Source: Pontiellaceae bacterium (GTDB lineage: Bacteria > Verrucomicrobiota > Kiritimatiellia > Kiritimatiellales > Tichowtungiaceae). Taken from it: a DNA stretch of 19,158 nucleotides. The DNA is taken from NCBI GenBank assembly GCA_029934215.1, contig JAOZMR010000018.1, positions 1 through 19,158 of the forward strand, in the 5' to 3' direction. Both the position numbers and the translations under genes were made by a program. Each line of letters opens with the position of its first letter. Position 1 is the first letter of the stretch. A model generated the notes under the pieces. It saw only the letters and a program-made list of their open reading frames with translations, was not told the origin of the DNA and ran no database searches. Shown here one piece after another: positions 6,227 through 14,680 of the stretch.

Positions 6227-8107
6227 TTAGCGGTCTTCGGTCATGAGGTTTTGGTAGTCTTCGACGGTTCCGCCTGCGAGGCAACAGTCGATGATGCTGC
6301 GTCCGAGGGGATCGAGGTCGGCGTGGATGTATTTTTTGAGCTGGTCGTGGAAGAATCCGGTGAGGATTTCTGCGCCTTTGTCGAATGTTTCGGGTCCGAT
6401 CTCGGGTTGTGTGTCTACTTGGAGGAACCAAAGAGGCATCATTACGCCTTCTATGCGCATTTTGTTTAGGGAGTACCCAAGTAGTGAGCAGCGGGATGGG
6501 ACGACTTGGTCGGATTTAAAGTGAGCGTGTCCTCGGCGGGCGAGGTAGTCGCGAACGAGCCATTGTGGCATGAATCCGGTTTCCCAGGCTCCAATATGCT
6601 GATTCGGTATGAGGATGTAGCGAGTGGCGGTTCCTTCTTGGAATTGTTTGAGCAGGAGGTTGGCTTGCGTCACTTTTCTTCCGGTTGAGAAGGGCCAGTA
6701 GCTTCCTACGCCTTCGCTGCTCATTTCTCCTGTGTCTACAATGCTTGGGTTTGAGAAGCCTCGTGGAGATACGAGACGCCAGAGCCATGCGAGTGCTGGG
6801 GGTAGGATGTGAAGCATTCCCAGGATTCCGTAGGATGGATTTGCTTGTGAGCATGGTGGCATGCGTACTCCGAAGGAGCGGATGTCGATGTTTACTTTTC
6901 CTGGGGTGACGTTGGGGACGATTTTGCGTGGGATGACGACGCGTGGGTTTGGACAGGTAACGCCGGGTTCGTCTTCGATGTGGTTCCAGATGATGCCGGT
7001 TCCTCCTTCAACGGTGTCCATGTTTAGAAAGAGGAGTGGTTCTTTTGCGTTGAGGGTGAGTTGTTCTAGGTCAGGATCTGTTCCGTATTCTTTGATGTGG
7101 TCTACGCGAACGAACCATGCGTTTTCTGCGTCGGTTATGGAGAGTTTGCCTTTGTTTTCTTGTAGATCTGGGTGGCAGAGGCCCATGTCGTCGCAAACGG
7201 GGTTCAGTTCGCAGGTTCGTTGGATTTCTAGGCACCGTTTTTCGTTGGTGATGGTGTTTCTTCCGAGAAGAAGGCGTCCGTCTGGCATGCGATGGGGTTG
7301 TTGAAGCATTTCGCTTTTTCCGCCGCCGCTGGCTCCTTCGTGCATGAATGTGACGATGTTGTCGTAGGGGGTTACGACTTCAACGGCTGAGCAGTGGGCT
7401 GTGACCCAGCCTTGTTGTTCGCCGAGTTCGATGAGTGCGCCGTAGACGCCTTTTTTTGCGCTTGGACCTGGGTAGAGGTTGTATGAGAAGATTTCGTGGA
7501 TGTCGCTTCGTTTGTGTACAACAACTTGTTTTCCGTCGAAGTGGGTTTGGCGGAAGGGTGGTGCAACGTAGATGATCAATCCTGGGTTGAATTCGCGTTC
7601 TATGGTGTTGATGTCGACGACTCCTTGAAGGAGGCCGAGACCGAAGGCGAAGAATCCGGCGTTCGCTGGGCAGATGGCGATGGCGTCTCCTGCGAGACCT
7701 CCTTCTCCCATTTCGAATGCGAAAATTGCGAGGTCTTGATCTGCGAGCCAGTCGAAGGTTTCGTCGCGTAGGGAGTCGAATGAGAAGTCGTAGCGATCTT
7801 TGAAGCGTGTTTTGTCGCTTGGTTTTTCGTCGGCAACGAGCATGCAATCTGGGTCGCGGCGGCGCATGTAGGATTCTCTGTAGTTTGCGCTGACTCCATT
7901 TTTGATTCGAACGACATCGACTTCTTCAACGATTTCTCCGTTGGGGAGTTTGTAGGAGACGACTTGGTTGGTTTGTTCGGCGCTTCCGCATGCGATGTCT
8001 GCTAGATCTTCAATTTTGGATGCGATGGTGACGGATTTTGCTCGAAGGAGCATTTTTTTTACGTCGTCTTGGATGTTTAGTTTCTCTAGTTGTGAATCGT
8101 TACTCAT
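6227..8107 (-). CDS. DUF4914-type protein with a PEPCK/HPr-kinase-like P-loop
   Basis: Function is not established. From the ATG at 8107 the product is 626 residues, cytosolic, with no signal peptide or membrane segment. A nucleotide-loop-like EGASGGGKSE lies at 257-266 and is followed by HRMPDGRLLLGRNTIT and, at 306-311, DDMGLC, which could supply acidic metal ligands. GxSGxGKSE resembles the loop of HPr kinase and ATP-dependent PEP carboxykinase, not classical P-loop kinases. From memory the sequence matches DUF4914 (Pfam PF16260). It lacks the GTP-PEPCK signature FPSACGKTN. An upstream in-frame ATG at 8179 would add 24 residues running through a TTCCAAnnnTTGGAA site. The 8107 start has GGAG 11 nt upstream and begins a more family-like MSNDSQLEKLNI, so I prefer it. 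It follows the MFS gene by 152 bp and ends at a strong terminator. Confidence 0.75.
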   Translation of the reverse strand: MSNDSQLEKLNIQDDVKKMLLRAKSVTIASKIEDLADIACGSAEQTNQVVSYKLPNGEIVEEVDVVRIKNGVSANYRESYMRRRDPDCMLVADEKPSDKTRFKDRYDFSFDSLRDETFDWLADQDLAIFAFEMGEGGLAGDAIAICPANAGFFAFGLGLLQGVVDINTIEREFNPGLIIYVAPPFRQTHFDGKQVVVHKRSDIHEIFSYNLYPGPSAKKGVYGALIELGEQQGWVTAHCSAVEVVTPYDNIVTFMHEGASGGGKSEMLQQPHRMPDGRLLLGRNTITNEKRCLEIQRTCELNPVCDDMGLCHPDLQENKGKLSITDAENAWFVRVDHIKEYGTDPDLEQLTLNAKEPLLFLNMDTVEGGTGIIWNHIEDEPGVTCPNPRVVIPRKIVPNVTPGKVNIDIRSFGVRMPPCSQANPSYGILGMLHILPPALAWLWRLVSPRGFSNPSIVDTGEMSSEGVGSYWPFSTGRKVTQANLLLKQFQEGTATRYILIPNQHIGAWETGFMPQWLVRDYLARRGHAHFKSDQVVPSRCSLLGYSLNKMRIEGVMMPLWFLQVDTQPEIGPETFDKGAEILTGFFHDQLKKYIHADLDPLGRSIIDCCLAGGTVEDYQNLMTEDR

Positions 8108-8135
8108 TTCTCTGAATTCTCCGGGTTTTTCTGTT

Positions 8136-8150
8136 TTCCAAACCTTGGAA
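8136..8150. repeat. TTCCAAnnnTTGGAA site 5 (centre ACC), DUF4914 gene leader
   Basis: Exact palindrome 28 bp upstream of the preferred ATG of the DUF4914-type gene. It is intergenic if that start is right. Confidence 0.85.
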
Positions 8151-8185
8151 TGTTGTTTAGACGTTCCGAGCGTCGGCATCTTTTT

Positions 8186-8204
8186 CGTGAGTTTTCACCT
8201 CACG
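8186..8204. promoter_or_regulatory. Inverted repeat upstream of the DUF4914-type gene
   Basis: CGTGAG (8186-8191) and CTCACG (8199-8204) are separated by seven bases, in the gap between the MFS gene and the DUF4914-type gene. It could be a weak hairpin or an operator. No family is recognised. Confidence 0.25.
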
Positions 8205-8259
8205 TGACGAGCTTGTGTTCTACGCATTTCTGGATATGAAAGCGAGCTAATTTCGAGAG

Positions 8260-9426
8260 CTAATTTTTTTGAGTTTTTTTTGATGTGTAAATTTTTGCTG
8301 TTATGGCGCCGATTGTTGCGACGGTGATGACGGATGCTGTGGCTAGTGTTGGTGAGTTCGCGGCGTGAAGCATTGCACCACCGATTGTTGGGCCGGTGAG
8401 TCCTGCGATTCCGTAGCCGAGAAAAACAAAGGGATAGATTTCGCTGAGTCTGTTTGAGCCGAAGGATTCGGCGACTTGGGCGGCGAAGATGACGAAGAAT
8501 CCTCCGAATGCGAATGCGATCAGGATTGATGATAGGTAGAAAATGGGTGTGGATTCAATGGTCATTAGCCCTGCGCTTGCTGCGAGGATAAGCATGCAGT
8601 ATATCAGAACGCGCGAGTTAAAGCGGTCGTAAAGTAGGCCCCAAAGCACTCTTCCTGCTGCGTTCCCAACGGCGAATAGCATGATTGAGAGTGTTGCCTG
8701 CGCTGTAGAAATGCCCAAGCTTAAGCCAATCGGTTTCAGGTTCCCGACGATTAAAAGCCCGCCGAATGTTCCGCAAAACATCATGCTGAAAAGGTATTTA
8801 AATTCTCTTTGTTTGAGTAGTTTTCGGAGTGGTTCGGTTTTTCGAGGGTTGAAGGATTCGGCTTCATTCTTTTTGGGTACGAACAAAAGAAGAGCGCCTA
8901 GACATACGAAGGTTCCGACGAACCATCCGATCCGTTGAAGAATCAGAAGAACTGGCATGCCTGCATCGAGGAGGTGGTTTCCTGCTTTTGCAAAAAAGAC
9001 GGCGCCAAGCCCAAAGCCGGCTACGGTTAGGCCGGTGATGAGTCCTTTGTGTTTTGGGAACCATTTTATGCCTGTTGCCAGTGGGCAGACGTAGCCGAAT
9101 CCAATTCCAGCTCCGGCAAGTATGCCGAAGCCGATGAGTTGTAGAGGGAAGCTGTCGCCGGAAGATGCCCCGGTTAGGTAGCCCGCTAAGAAGAGCAATC
9201 CGCCGATGGATGCAATTCGGCGCGGTCCCTGTTTGTGTTGGAGGATTCCGGCGAATACCATGCTGACTGTGAATGATGCGATGCAGACGCCGAAGATGAG
9301 TCCTGCGTGGCACGCAGTTAGCCCGTGCTCGGTTCCGAGCGCGGGAACAAATGTACTCCATGCGTATACGACGCCTAAGCAGCTTTGAATTAGTATGGAT
9401 GCTGCTAAAGCGAGCCAACGTTTCAT
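8260..9426 (-). CDS. MFS transporter, oxalate/formate antiporter (OFA)-like
   Basis: This is a predicted inner-membrane transporter of 388 residues with about 12 hydrophobic segments. The first segment holds GVVYAWSTFVPAL, and the YAWS pattern just after TM1 is typical of the OFA family (OxlT-like). A central charged loop FVPKKNEAESFNPRKTEPL separates the two six-helix halves, and the second half has GRVLWGLLYDRFNSR, the usual MFS loop motif between TM8 and TM9. OFA members move small carboxylates such as oxalate, formate or pyruvate, but the substrate cannot be read here. It starts 36 bp after dapB, so the two may be co-transcribed, and it precedes the DUF4914-type gene. Its stop lies in a 10-bp direct repeat (GAGCTAATTT at 8244 and 8257). 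Confidence 0.82.
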   Translation of the reverse strand: MKRWLALAASILIQSCLGVVYAWSTFVPALGTEHGLTACHAGLIFGVCIASFTVSMVFAGILQHKQGPRRIASIGGLLFLAGYLTGASSGDSFPLQLIGFGILAGAGIGFGYVCPLATGIKWFPKHKGLITGLTVAGFGLGAVFFAKAGNHLLDAGMPVLLILQRIGWFVGTFVCLGALLLFVPKKNEAESFNPRKTEPLRKLLKQREFKYLFSMMFCGTFGGLLIVGNLKPIGLSLGISTAQATLSIMLFAVGNAAGRVLWGLLYDRFNSRVLIYCMLILAASAGLMTIESTPIFYLSSILIAFAFGGFFVIFAAQVAESFGSNRLSEIYPFVFLGYGIAGLTGPTIGGAMLHAANSPTLATASVITVATIGAITAKIYTSKKTQKN

Positions 9427-9462
9427 CGAGTTTCTCGTTTTATTTGTCAGGGTAGTCGATCT

Positions 9463-10275
9463 TTAAATCCCTAATACATCCTTCATGTTGTATAGACCTG
9501 GGGATTGAGTGGCTGCCCATATGCCGGCGTTTAGTGCGCCGATTGCAAAGGTGTCGCGGCTTGTTGCGCGGTGTGAGAGTTCAATCATTTCTCCTGTTCC
9601 GGCCATCAAAACGGTGTGGTCGCCGACGATGTCGCCGCCTCGTATTGCGTGAAATCCAATTTCGTCTTTTGTGCGAGCGCCTGGGTGTCCTGTGCGTCCG
9701 TCGGTTTGAGATTTTTTTAGATCGAGTTTTGCGCCATCGGCTGCTGCCTTCCCTAGCATTAGAGCGGTGCCGCTTGGGGCGTCGGCTTTCTGGTTGTGGT
9801 GACGTTCAATGATTTCTATGTCGTAGCCTTTGGCGTGTAGTTTTTTTGCGGCTTCTTCCACGAGGTTACATAGAAGGTTGATGCCGAGGCTCATGTTGCC
9901 AGCCATTACTACGGGAACGTGGGTGGCGGTTTTGTTGACTTCCGCGAGTTCTTCGTCGGAAAGACCGGTTGTACCGATCACCCAAGCTGTCCCCCATTCG
10001 GCGATGCGTTCGGCGTTGCCGGCGGTTCCGAAGTGCGAGGTGAAATCGATTATTACGTCTGCGTTCGGTGCGACTGCGGCGAGGTCGGTGGTGAGTTTTA
10101 CACCTGCTTCTTTTGTGCCTGCGATGATTCCTGCATCGTTTCCAATGTCTGGAATGTCCCATAAATCGGTCGCGCCGACGAGTTCGAGACCCGCGACTTT
10201 TTCTTCTTGTATGCAGCGGATCAGTGTTTTTCCCATCCGACCTGCCGCGCCTTGAATTACTACTTTTATACTCAT
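9463..10275 (-). CDS. dapB: 4-hydroxy-tetrahydrodipicolinate reductase
   Basis: DapB reduces hydroxy-tetrahydrodipicolinate with NAD(P)H in the lysine and meso-diaminopimelate pathway, feeding peptidoglycan synthesis. It has 270 residues, the normal length. The N-terminal cofactor loop GAAGRMG is at 9-15, followed by VIIDFTS (74-80) and GTTG (101-104). The catalytic segment ERHHNQKADAPSGTA has His159, His160 and Lys163, with the substrate loop DAPSGT at 165-170. A GGAG ribosome site precedes the ATG by eight bases. No other dap genes are nearby. The gene starts 53 bp after the radical SAM stop and the MFS gene follows by 36 bp. Confidence 0.95.
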   Translation of the reverse strand: MSIKVVIQGAAGRMGKTLIRCIQEEKVAGLELVGATDLWDIPDIGNDAGIIAGTKEAGVKLTTDLAAVAPNADVIIDFTSHFGTAGNAERIAEWGTAWVIGTTGLSDEELAEVNKTATHVPVVMAGNMSLGINLLCNLVEEAAKKLHAKGYDIEIIERHHNQKADAPSGTALMLGKAAADGAKLDLKKSQTDGRTGHPGARTKDEIGFHAIRGGDIVGDHTVLMAGTGEMIELSHRATSRDTFAIGALNAGIWAATQSPGLYNMKDVLGI

Positions 10276-10328
10276 AAGTTTTCTCCGTTTGGAGTTTCTA
10301 GCAAATTAAAATGATGATTGTAAAGCTC

Positions 10329-11780
10329 TCATTTTCTGGTTTGTCGTTCTATGCCTTTGGTTGCGGTGGTGCGGGGGGCGAGGTCGCTTTCGATGTTGGT
10401 TTGTAGGGTTTTGTTGTCGATGTGGCGATGTTCGTGTAGAAATTTTTCGAGGAGGCGAGCGAGTCGTCCTGGTTTGAATCCGGCGGTGGCGTGGGTTTCT
10501 TGATGGAGCCAGTCGCTCCATTCTTTGAAGGCGGTAAAGGTGGAGGGTTGGTTTTGCCAGATGAGGGGTGAGGTTTTTGGGAAGCGTCTGTTGTTTACGG
10601 TGATGTCCCAGAATCGGGCGAAGCGCCGGATGGCTTGGAGGTCGTGGAATGTGAGGGCTGAGGTTTGGAGGATGTCGTAGGGCGGGGTGGTTTGGTAGAC
10701 CATTTCGTGTGTTTGATCGTGCCTGGCGATGGGCGCTCCGCGTAGTTTTTTGAGGATGCCGAGCTGGATTTCTTCGGGTCCGCAGGCGTGGAGTCGGTCG
10801 AAGCCGTTGGCGAGGCTTTCGATGTTTTCGCCTGGGAGTCCGGCGATGAGGTCGGCGTGGAGGTGGATGGATGGCATGGCGCTGAGGGTGCGGATGTTTT
10901 GCTCGATTTTTTCTAGATCCATCCGGCGTTCGATGCGCGTGGCGATTTCTGGGTTGAAGGTTTGTACGCCGACTTCGAGCTGGAAGAAGCCGGGTGGCGC
11001 ATTTTCTAAAATGGTTTGGAGGTTTTTGGGTAGGATGTGCGGTTCCCATTCGAGGTGTAGCATCATGCCTTCGACGCGGTTGTTGAGAAAGAAGTTGAGG
11101 ATGGTTGCGGCGTGGGCGGGGTTGGCGTTGAAGGTGCGGTCGATGAATTTGAAAATCTGTCCGCCGCGTTCGATGAGTTTTCCAAACATTGGAAGTAGTT
11201 TTTCTGTTGGGAATAGGCGTATACCGTTTTCGAGGGAGGAGAGGCAGTATTCGCAGGAGAATGGGCAGCCTCGGGAGGTTTCGATGTAGAGGCGTCGGTT
11301 GGCGAGGTCGGCGTCGGTGTATTCTTCGTAGGGTAGAGCGATGACTGCTAGGTCGACGGGCGGGGCGTCGATCACTTTTGATAGGCTGTGGACCGCGTTC
11401 AGTGCTGTTTGGCAAACATTTTGAATGATGTGCTCGCCTTCGCCACGGATGAGGTGGTCGGCGTTTTTGAAGAGAGGGAGGTTGTGGTAGTCGTGGCTGA
11501 CTTCTGGACCGCCGATGACGATTTTTATGTCGGGGCGGATGGCGCGAAGGATGGCGACGGTTTCGGTGGAGACGGTTAGGTTCCAGATGTAGACGCTTAA
11601 TAGGATGATCTTTGGGTGGCGGGCGAGGAGCGTTTCGGCGGCGGTTTGTGGGTTGCGGGAGTGTTCGAATTCGATGATCTCGGAGCGGTCGTGGAGGTCG
11701 CCAAGGTTCGCTCGTAGACAGCGTAGTGCGAGTGCGGTATGCGAATAGCGGGCGTTAAATGTTGAGAAAATTATGTCCAT
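10329..11780 (-). CDS. B12-binding-like radical SAM protein, DUF4080 type
   Basis: It is a 483-residue radical SAM enzyme of unassigned reaction. Residues 1-130 form a cobalamin-binding-like Rossmann region (FNARYSHTALALRCLRANL near the start, then IVIGGPEVS at 87-95 and IRGEGE). The DxHxxG ligand motif for base-off B12 is not visible. The cluster motif CxxxCxxC is Cys172, Cys176 and Cys179 (GCPFSCEYC). Downstream are the radical SAM barrel elements FIDRTFN and LEVGVQT, LHADLIAGLPGE, and a C-terminal domain that I associate with DUF4080. The gene contains an exact TTCCAAnnnTTGGAA site (11180-11194) encoding LPMFGK. It is divergent from def across 44 bp. No ribosome site is clear before the ATG. 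Substrate unknown. Confidence 0.8.
   Translation of the reverse strand: MDIIFSTFNARYSHTALALRCLRANLGDLHDRSEIIEFEHSRNPQTAAETLLARHPKIILLSVYIWNLTVSTETVAILRAIRPDIKIVIGGPEVSHDYHNLPLFKNADHLIRGEGEHIIQNVCQTALNAVHSLSKVIDAPPVDLAVIALPYEEYTDADLANRRLYIETSRGCPFSCEYCLSSLENGIRLFPTEKLLPMFGKLIERGGQIFKFIDRTFNANPAHAATILNFFLNNRVEGMMLHLEWEPHILPKNLQTILENAPPGFFQLEVGVQTFNPEIATRIERRMDLEKIEQNIRTLSAMPSIHLHADLIAGLPGENIESLANGFDRLHACGPEEIQLGILKKLRGAPIARHDQTHEMVYQTTPPYDILQTSALTFHDLQAIRRFARFWDITVNNRRFPKTSPLIWQNQPSTFTAFKEWSDWLHQETHATAGFKPGRLARLLEKFLHEHRHIDNKTLQTNIESDLAPRTTATKGIERQTRK
11180..11194. repeat. TTCCAAnnnTTGGAA site 6 (centre ACA), inside the radical SAM gene
   Basis: Exact palindrome within coding sequence, read as LPMFGK on the minus strand. 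Confidence 0.85.
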
Positions 11781-11824
11781 CCGTTAAATGTAGCTGTTTT
11801 GAAGTTGGTTGAGGAGGAAATAGA

Positions 11825-12364
11825 GTGAGTTCAATTTGTATTTATGGAAATCCCGCTCTGCGTAAAACAGCGGAATGCGTGGGTTCGGTAACGAATGAGG
11901 TTCGTGCGTTGGTGGATCGGATGCTTAAGATTATGTATACCGCTGATGGTATTGGTTTGGCGGCAGGGCAGGTCGGCGAGACGTGTGCGGTTTTCGTTTT
12001 GGATGTTCCGGCGGAGGCCGATAAGAATGATGATGGGTTTCCGAGTAATCCGTCGGTTACGATGCCGCTCGTTTTTATTAATCCAGAGGTGATCGGGGCG
12101 TCTGATGAGGTGGATACGAAGGAGGAGGGATGTCTAAGCTTTCCAAAGCTTTACGTTTCTGTTACTCGATCGAAGGAGGTCGTGGTTCGTTTTCAGGATC
12201 GAAACGGAAACGCTCAGATGTTGAACGCGAAAGGGTTGCTCGCCCGCGCAATTCAACATGAGATGGATCATTTGAACGGGCTTCTGCTTTTTGACCATAT
12301 GAGCAAGGCCACGAAAATGAAGCACGCTCTGCTGTTTCGAAAGTTTAAGAAGGCGAACAAGTGA
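11825..12364 (+). CDS. def: Peptide deformylase
   Basis: A metalloenzyme that removes the formyl group from nascent protein N-termini at the ribosome. It has 179 residues. All three signatures are intact: GIGLAAGQVG at 42-51, EGCLS at 101-105 (metal ligand Cys103) and QHEMDH at 144-149 (ligands His145 and His149, catalytic Glu146). A loop of about 12 residues at 64-77 (ADKNDDGFPSN) slightly lengthens it. The start is GTG at 11825, preceded by an AGGAGG ribosome site seven bases upstream, which fixes the start. fmt is not adjacent. Its last 20 bp overlap the tail of rlmA on the other strand. Confidence 0.96.
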   Translation: MSSICIYGNPALRKTAECVGSVTNEVRALVDRMLKIMYTADGIGLAAGQVGETCAVFVLDVPAEADKNDDGFPSNPSVTMPLVFINPEVIGASDEVDTKEEGCLSFPKLYVSVTRSKEVVVRFQDRNGNAQMLNAKGLLARAIQHEMDHLNGLLLFDHMSKATKMKHALLFRKFKKANK

Positions 12365-13199
12365 AGTGAATGAGCGCGAAACTGATCGTTATGGTTAGTT
12401 CTTCGATCTGCCGAATCTTTTCTTTCGCTTCTGGGCTCGAATTCCAGAAAAGGGGTGTCATTTGGATTAGATCCAGTATCTGGGTTTGATTAAGCGTTTG
12501 CGGGTAGGTGAATGTTTCGCGGATCATTTCTCTGAAGTGCGATGCGCATTTTCCGGCGGCTTCATCGGCTTTTTCTTCAAACGCACTCGCGTGATCGGTC
12601 AGTTTGGATCGTAGTTCAATGAGGTGCTTTGGCCCTGGTACTCCAAGGATCAGGGTTCCTCCCGGCTTCAGAACGCGGGCAAATTCTTCGTTGTTTCGTG
12701 GGGCGAGAATGCTGAGTATATGATCCATCGAGTCGTTTGCGAATGGAAGCTCGCGCATCCCGTTGGCGACAATCCATGTGATCTCTTTGTGGCGTTTCGC
12801 CGCGTAGCGGATTGCCTCTTTCGATACATCGACTCCGAAGCGGTTTCCGCTCAGTGTTCCCAGTAGATGACCTTCTCCGCAACCGCAGTCAAGTATGGAC
12901 GGATGAGGGGCAGGGTTTTGTTGTTGTGAACCGTTAGAATCTGTGATTCTAGGTTTCAAGACCCTCTTTAGGTGTTTCGCGAGTGGATCGAATGCGCCGG
13001 AGTCGAAGAAGCGGCGGCGGGCTTGGATCATCGCTTTATCGTCGCCAGGATTTTTTGATTTCCGCTGATGAGTGAGCAGTAGGTTGACGTAGCCATCCTT
13101 CGCCACATCAAACGAGTGGTTATTGTTGCAGGAGTATACGCGATTCTCAAGACGGAGCGCTTCGCGACAGACTGGGCAGATGAGTTCTTGTTGGTTCAT
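12345..13199 (-). CDS. rlmA: 23S rRNA (guanine-N1)-methyltransferase, RlmA type
   Basis: The predicted SAM-dependent enzyme methylates a guanine N1 in hairpin 35 of 23S rRNA (G745 in E. coli). It has 284 residues from the ATG at 13199. An N-terminal zinc finger has Cys8, Cys11, Cys24 and His28, followed by FDVAKDGYVNLL and KNPGDDKAMIQARRRF, both RlmA hallmarks. The SAM-binding loop LDCGCGEG is at 103-110. An in-frame GTG at 13217 would add six residues; neither start has a good ribosome site. The gene overlaps the end of def tail-to-tail by 20 bp. The more distant TlrB/RlmA(II) type, which methylates G748, cannot be excluded by eye. Confidence 0.87.
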   Translation of the reverse strand: MNQQELICPVCREALRLENRVYSCNNNHSFDVAKDGYVNLLLTHQRKSKNPGDDKAMIQARRRFFDSGAFDPLAKHLKRVLKPRITDSNGSQQQNPAPHPSILDCGCGEGHLLGTLSGNRFGVDVSKEAIRYAAKRHKEITWIVANGMRELPFANDSMDHILSILAPRNNEEFARVLKPGGTLILGVPGPKHLIELRSKLTDHASAFEEKADEAAGKCASHFREMIRETFTYPQTLNQTQILDLIQMTPLFWNSSPEAKEKIRQIEELTITISFALIHFTCSPS

Positions 13200-13287
13200 A
13201 GGGTTGAGTTTATCCACTAATCTTCGCTAATCCGCACGAAGAAATATGGGAAAAGATGAATGATGCGATAATTTACAGTGTTGGAAA

Positions 13288-13316
13288 TTGACGCGGCGGG
13301 TGCTCTGCCGTATGGT
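13288..13316 (+). promoter_or_regulatory. Sigma-70-type promoter for tig
   Basis: TTGACG (13288-13293) and TATGGT (13311-13316) are separated by 17 bases, 40 bp before the tig start. The -35 matches five of six consensus bases and the -10 four. Confidence 0.6.
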
Positions 13317-13355
13317 CTGCCGTTTTGAATTTTGGAACTGAAACAGGAGGATTTT

Positions 13356-14651
13356 ATGAAGGTATCACTGAAAGACGACAGCGCTTGCCGCAAAACGATG
13401 AGTGTGGAGGTTCCTGCGGACACGATTACTATGGAGTACGCAGTGTTGTTGAAGAGCTACGTGAAAAGCGTTGCGTTGCCCGGTTTCCGTAAAGGGAAGG
13501 CACCGAAGGGGCTTGTGGAAAAGAAGTATGCAAAGACGATAATCGCAGACTTGAAGGAACGCCTTGTGCCGAAATATTACAAAAAGGCGGTCGAAGAAAA
13601 TGACTTGAGGATTGTTTCTGTTCTGGGTGCCACCGAACCCAAACTGGAGGAAGGTACGTCGTTGACTTTTGATGTGACACTGGATGTGTTTCCTGAATTC
13701 AAGCTTCCGAAGTATCTGGGCATTGTTGTTAAACCGGAAAACGTGCATGTCGAGGACAAGCAGGTTAACGATATGGTTGATAGCATTCGTCGTCAGCATG
13801 CGACGTTTAATGATATTGAAGATCGTCCGGCTCGTGAAACAGATATGGTGCAGATTTCCTACGAATCGACCGTTGATGGAGTGCCGCTCGAAGAGAAGGT
13901 GCCGGAAGCTCGCGGAATGGGTACAGGAAATGGATATTGGACCACCTGCGACGATGACGCGTTTCTTCCTGGTGTGGGCAAGGCTCTGATCGGATCATCC
14001 ATCGGCGACAAAAAAGATATCACCGTGGAATTCCCTGAAAGCTTTATCGTGAAAGAGCTCGCCAACATCAAGGCCGAATTTAAGGTTGAAGTAACCGCTA
14101 TGCGTGAACGCGAACTCCCAGAGTTCGATGAGGAATTTCTTAAAAAGCTAGAGGTGGGATCTGAAGAAGAATTCCGCGCGAGGATTCGCGAACATCTTGA
14201 GCAAACGGCTCAGAAAACAGAAAAGTCTCGTCAGCAGAATGCGGTATGCGAATTCCTGCTGAAAAAGACAAAAATAGAGGTTCCATTAAGTGCTGTTCAG
14301 GAGCAGATCCACACGTTGATGAAGGATATTGCTCGTCGGCGCACGATGCAGGGGGTTGGAAAAGAACAACTCGCGGCTCAGTCCGGCGAGATCATGGAAG
14401 AGGCGAAGACAAAAGGAGAAGAGCAGGTGAAGTTGCGCTACATCGTTCTTTGTATTGCCGATGCCGAAAAAATTGAAGCCGAGGACGTGGAGATTTCTGA
14501 AGAGATTGCACGTATGGCGGTTCAGCAGGGCAAGGATGCTTCGGATTTTCGAAAAGAACTCGAAAAAGTCGATGGTATCGATTCGGTCTGCGATCAAATT
14601 CGCTTTACTAAAACCGTAGATTTCCTTCTCGAAAAAGCGAAAGAAAAATAG
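13356..14651 (+). CDS. tig: Trigger factor, ribosome-associated chaperone
   Basis: Trigger factor docks at the ribosomal exit tunnel and shields nascent chains. It has 431 residues. The N-terminal domain has the ribosome-binding signature GFRKGKAP at 43-50. A central FKBP-like prolyl isomerase domain follows, with VQISYEST and FLPGVGKALIGSSIGDKKDI, although several aromatic pocket residues are changed and a loop around GMGTGNGYWTT is inserted. The C-terminal part is helical and charged (EFRARIREHLEQ onward). An AGGAGG ribosome site at 13345-13350 is five bases before the ATG and decides the start over an in-frame TTG at 13332. It heads the conserved tig-clpP-clpX order. Confidence 0.95.
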   Translation: MKVSLKDDSACRKTMSVEVPADTITMEYAVLLKSYVKSVALPGFRKGKAPKGLVEKKYAKTIIADLKERLVPKYYKKAVEENDLRIVSVLGATEPKLEEGTSLTFDVTLDVFPEFKLPKYLGIVVKPENVHVEDKQVNDMVDSIRRQHATFNDIEDRPARETDMVQISYESTVDGVPLEEKVPEARGMGTGNGYWTTCDDDAFLPGVGKALIGSSIGDKKDITVEFPESFIVKELANIKAEFKVEVTAMRERELPEFDEEFLKKLEVGSEEEFRARIREHLEQTAQKTEKSRQQNAVCEFLLKKTKIEVPLSAVQEQIHTLMKDIARRRTMQGVGKEQLAAQSGEIMEEAKTKGEEQVKLRYIVLCIADAEKIEAEDVEISEEIARMAVQQGKDASDFRKELEKVDGIDSVCDQIRFTKTVDFLLEKAKEK

Positions 14652-14680
14652 AACGTGGATGTGTGGGTGCTAATGAAGAA

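Noticed and set aside
6227..8107. GTP-dependent PEP carboxykinase
   Set aside because: The size is similar but the family motif FPSACGKTN is absent and the loop is of the GxSGxGKSE type.
8107..8179. The upstream ATG (8179) of the DUF4914-type gene
   Set aside because: The added 24 residues run through a palindrome site and look unlike the family start; the 8107 ATG has GGAG upstream.
8244..8266. 10-bp direct repeat GAGCTAATTT around the MFS stop codon
   Set aside because: Short, AT-rich, and possibly a chance duplication; it neither changes the reading frame nor resembles an attachment site.
10306..11415. A 369-codon open frame rich in Arg, Pro and His on the minus strand, overlapping the radical SAM gene in another frame
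   Set aside because: It is a codon-bias shadow of a gene with intact family motifs; its composition is not protein-like.
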